A stretch of 64,000 bases of DNA from Dendrolimus kikuchii (Eukaryota > Arthropoda > Insecta > Lepidoptera > Lasiocampidae). Location of the stretch: contig CM034388.1 in the NCBI GenBank assembly GCA_019925095.2, forward strand, positions 4,982,501 to 5,046,500, given 5' to 3'. The notes beneath the pieces are model-generated. The model saw only the letters and a list, made by a program, of their open reading frames with translations, was not told where the DNA came from and did not search any database. The position numbers and the translations under genes are program-made. This document shows, piece after piece, positions 63,271 to 64,000 of the stretch; within the stretch, counting starts at the first letter, position 1; each line of letters opens with the position of its first letter.

Positions 63271-63737
63271 TTTCTTTAATTTTCAATATAGTTCATACAG
63301 CCACAAACATTTTTATGTCATCGATTATTATTAATACCCAGAAATAATCATCAATCGAACATCAACTCATGCAGAACATCATATTTCTAGTCTTATCAAA
63401 GCGATGTCATTTATCCGGTGTAACCCTTACCTCATTCTTGAACTTCTTGGACAAAAGAGTTAGTTTGTAGACTTATTTAAGGTTCTTAAAGATGCCTACA
63501 AACTTACTTTAACTCAATATGAATAAGGCCGTATATCGACAAGCGAAATTTAATTCGTGTTGCCCTGACAACATAATATGCTAGTGAGCAGTGGCATTAA
63601 AAAAACCTCAAGCTCAGTGCCATCATTTTGGCTACATTCGTCTACTTTAAAAAAAAGAAAGTATTATCACGATAAAAAGTATCTTAAGTATTCACCTGGG
63701 ATACAAGCTACTTCTACGTCGTGTTAATAGTCAGATA

Positions 63738-63838
63738 AATGTTTGCACAGATGTATACATGTGTGGAAATGTGTGCATGTTCACGCAAATGCATACATAC
63801 GTGCGTGTGCAAATGTTTGCGCGTGGGTTGTGCACTAA
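63738..63838. repeat. Alternating purine-pyrimidine stretch
   Basis: ATGTATACATGTGTGG, GTGTGCATGTTCACGC and ACATACGTGCGTGTGC form about 100 bp of mostly TG/CA alternation, not a clean microsatellite. Confidence 0.6.
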
Positions 63839-64000
63839 TATGATAAACTGTTCATCTCTGTTATTATATAATTTTATTTCACTGCAATCTAAAATTTTAA
63901 AATTAGATTGCCTGTTTTGTAGCAGTGTTTGTTCATAGCAGAATGATGTTTAATTTTCCTTATTTAATTTATTTATCATTATTTTGCGGTCATAATCGGT

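Overview
The window looks like a stretch of moth or butterfly (Lepidoptera) nuclear DNA. It is AT-rich, has spliced GT-AG genes, and is dominated by transposable elements of kinds typical of Lepidoptera: RTE, R1-clade, CR1/L2-type and jockey-type LINE remnants, tRNA-derived SINEs, a Ty3/gypsy element, a mariner scrap, MITEs and foldback elements. There are no bacterial-style operons, and most long open frames are repeats. The species cannot be named from the sequence alone.

Two host genes are supported. (1) At the left edge, on the minus strand, are the first three coding exons of a fatty acyl-CoA reductase (FAR): exon 1 at 7669-7553 ends exactly after the Rossmann motif TGGTGFMGK, exon 2 is at 1784-1668, and exon 3 at 119-1 runs off the window. 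The frame joins cleanly with phase-0 introns of about 5.8 kb and 1.5 kb, both filled with repeats. (2) At 56718-58076, plus strand, is a two-exon gene for an 87-residue homologue of SMIM12, a small single-pass membrane protein of unknown function.

The rest is layered mobile DNA. From 2 to 20 kb: a degenerate LINE with a CA microsatellite in its 3' UTR, several copies of a SINE-like element (called SINE-A here), MITEs, a 1 kb minisatellite built on a 9-bp unit, and an RT fragment capped by an inverted copy of its own 3' end. From 20 to 31 kb: tandem and Helitron-like repeats and a LINE with a long open RT frame (23.5-24.8 kb). From 32 to 36.6 kb: a Ty3/gypsy element with 135-bp LTRs, an open gag-pol frame and a deleted integrase core, directly abutting an 805-bp near-perfect palindrome. 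From 37 to 46.6 kb: a long-TIR MITE ending in a 25-C tract, a mariner scrap, and, most notably, a 1,553-bp TIR element with an 8-bp target-site duplication carrying a split, damaged THAP domain (P-element-like). A jockey fragment and a 219-bp hairpin follow. From 49.6 to 56.4 kb are three R1-clade insertions with exact 12-14 bp target duplications. From 58 to 64 kb: more SINE-A copies, an RTE insertion with a 10-bp duplication, and short tandem repeats.

Family names SINE-A, SINE-T1, SINE-T2, M1, M2, X and Y are local labels defined by comparing copies inside this window. They were not checked against a repeat library.
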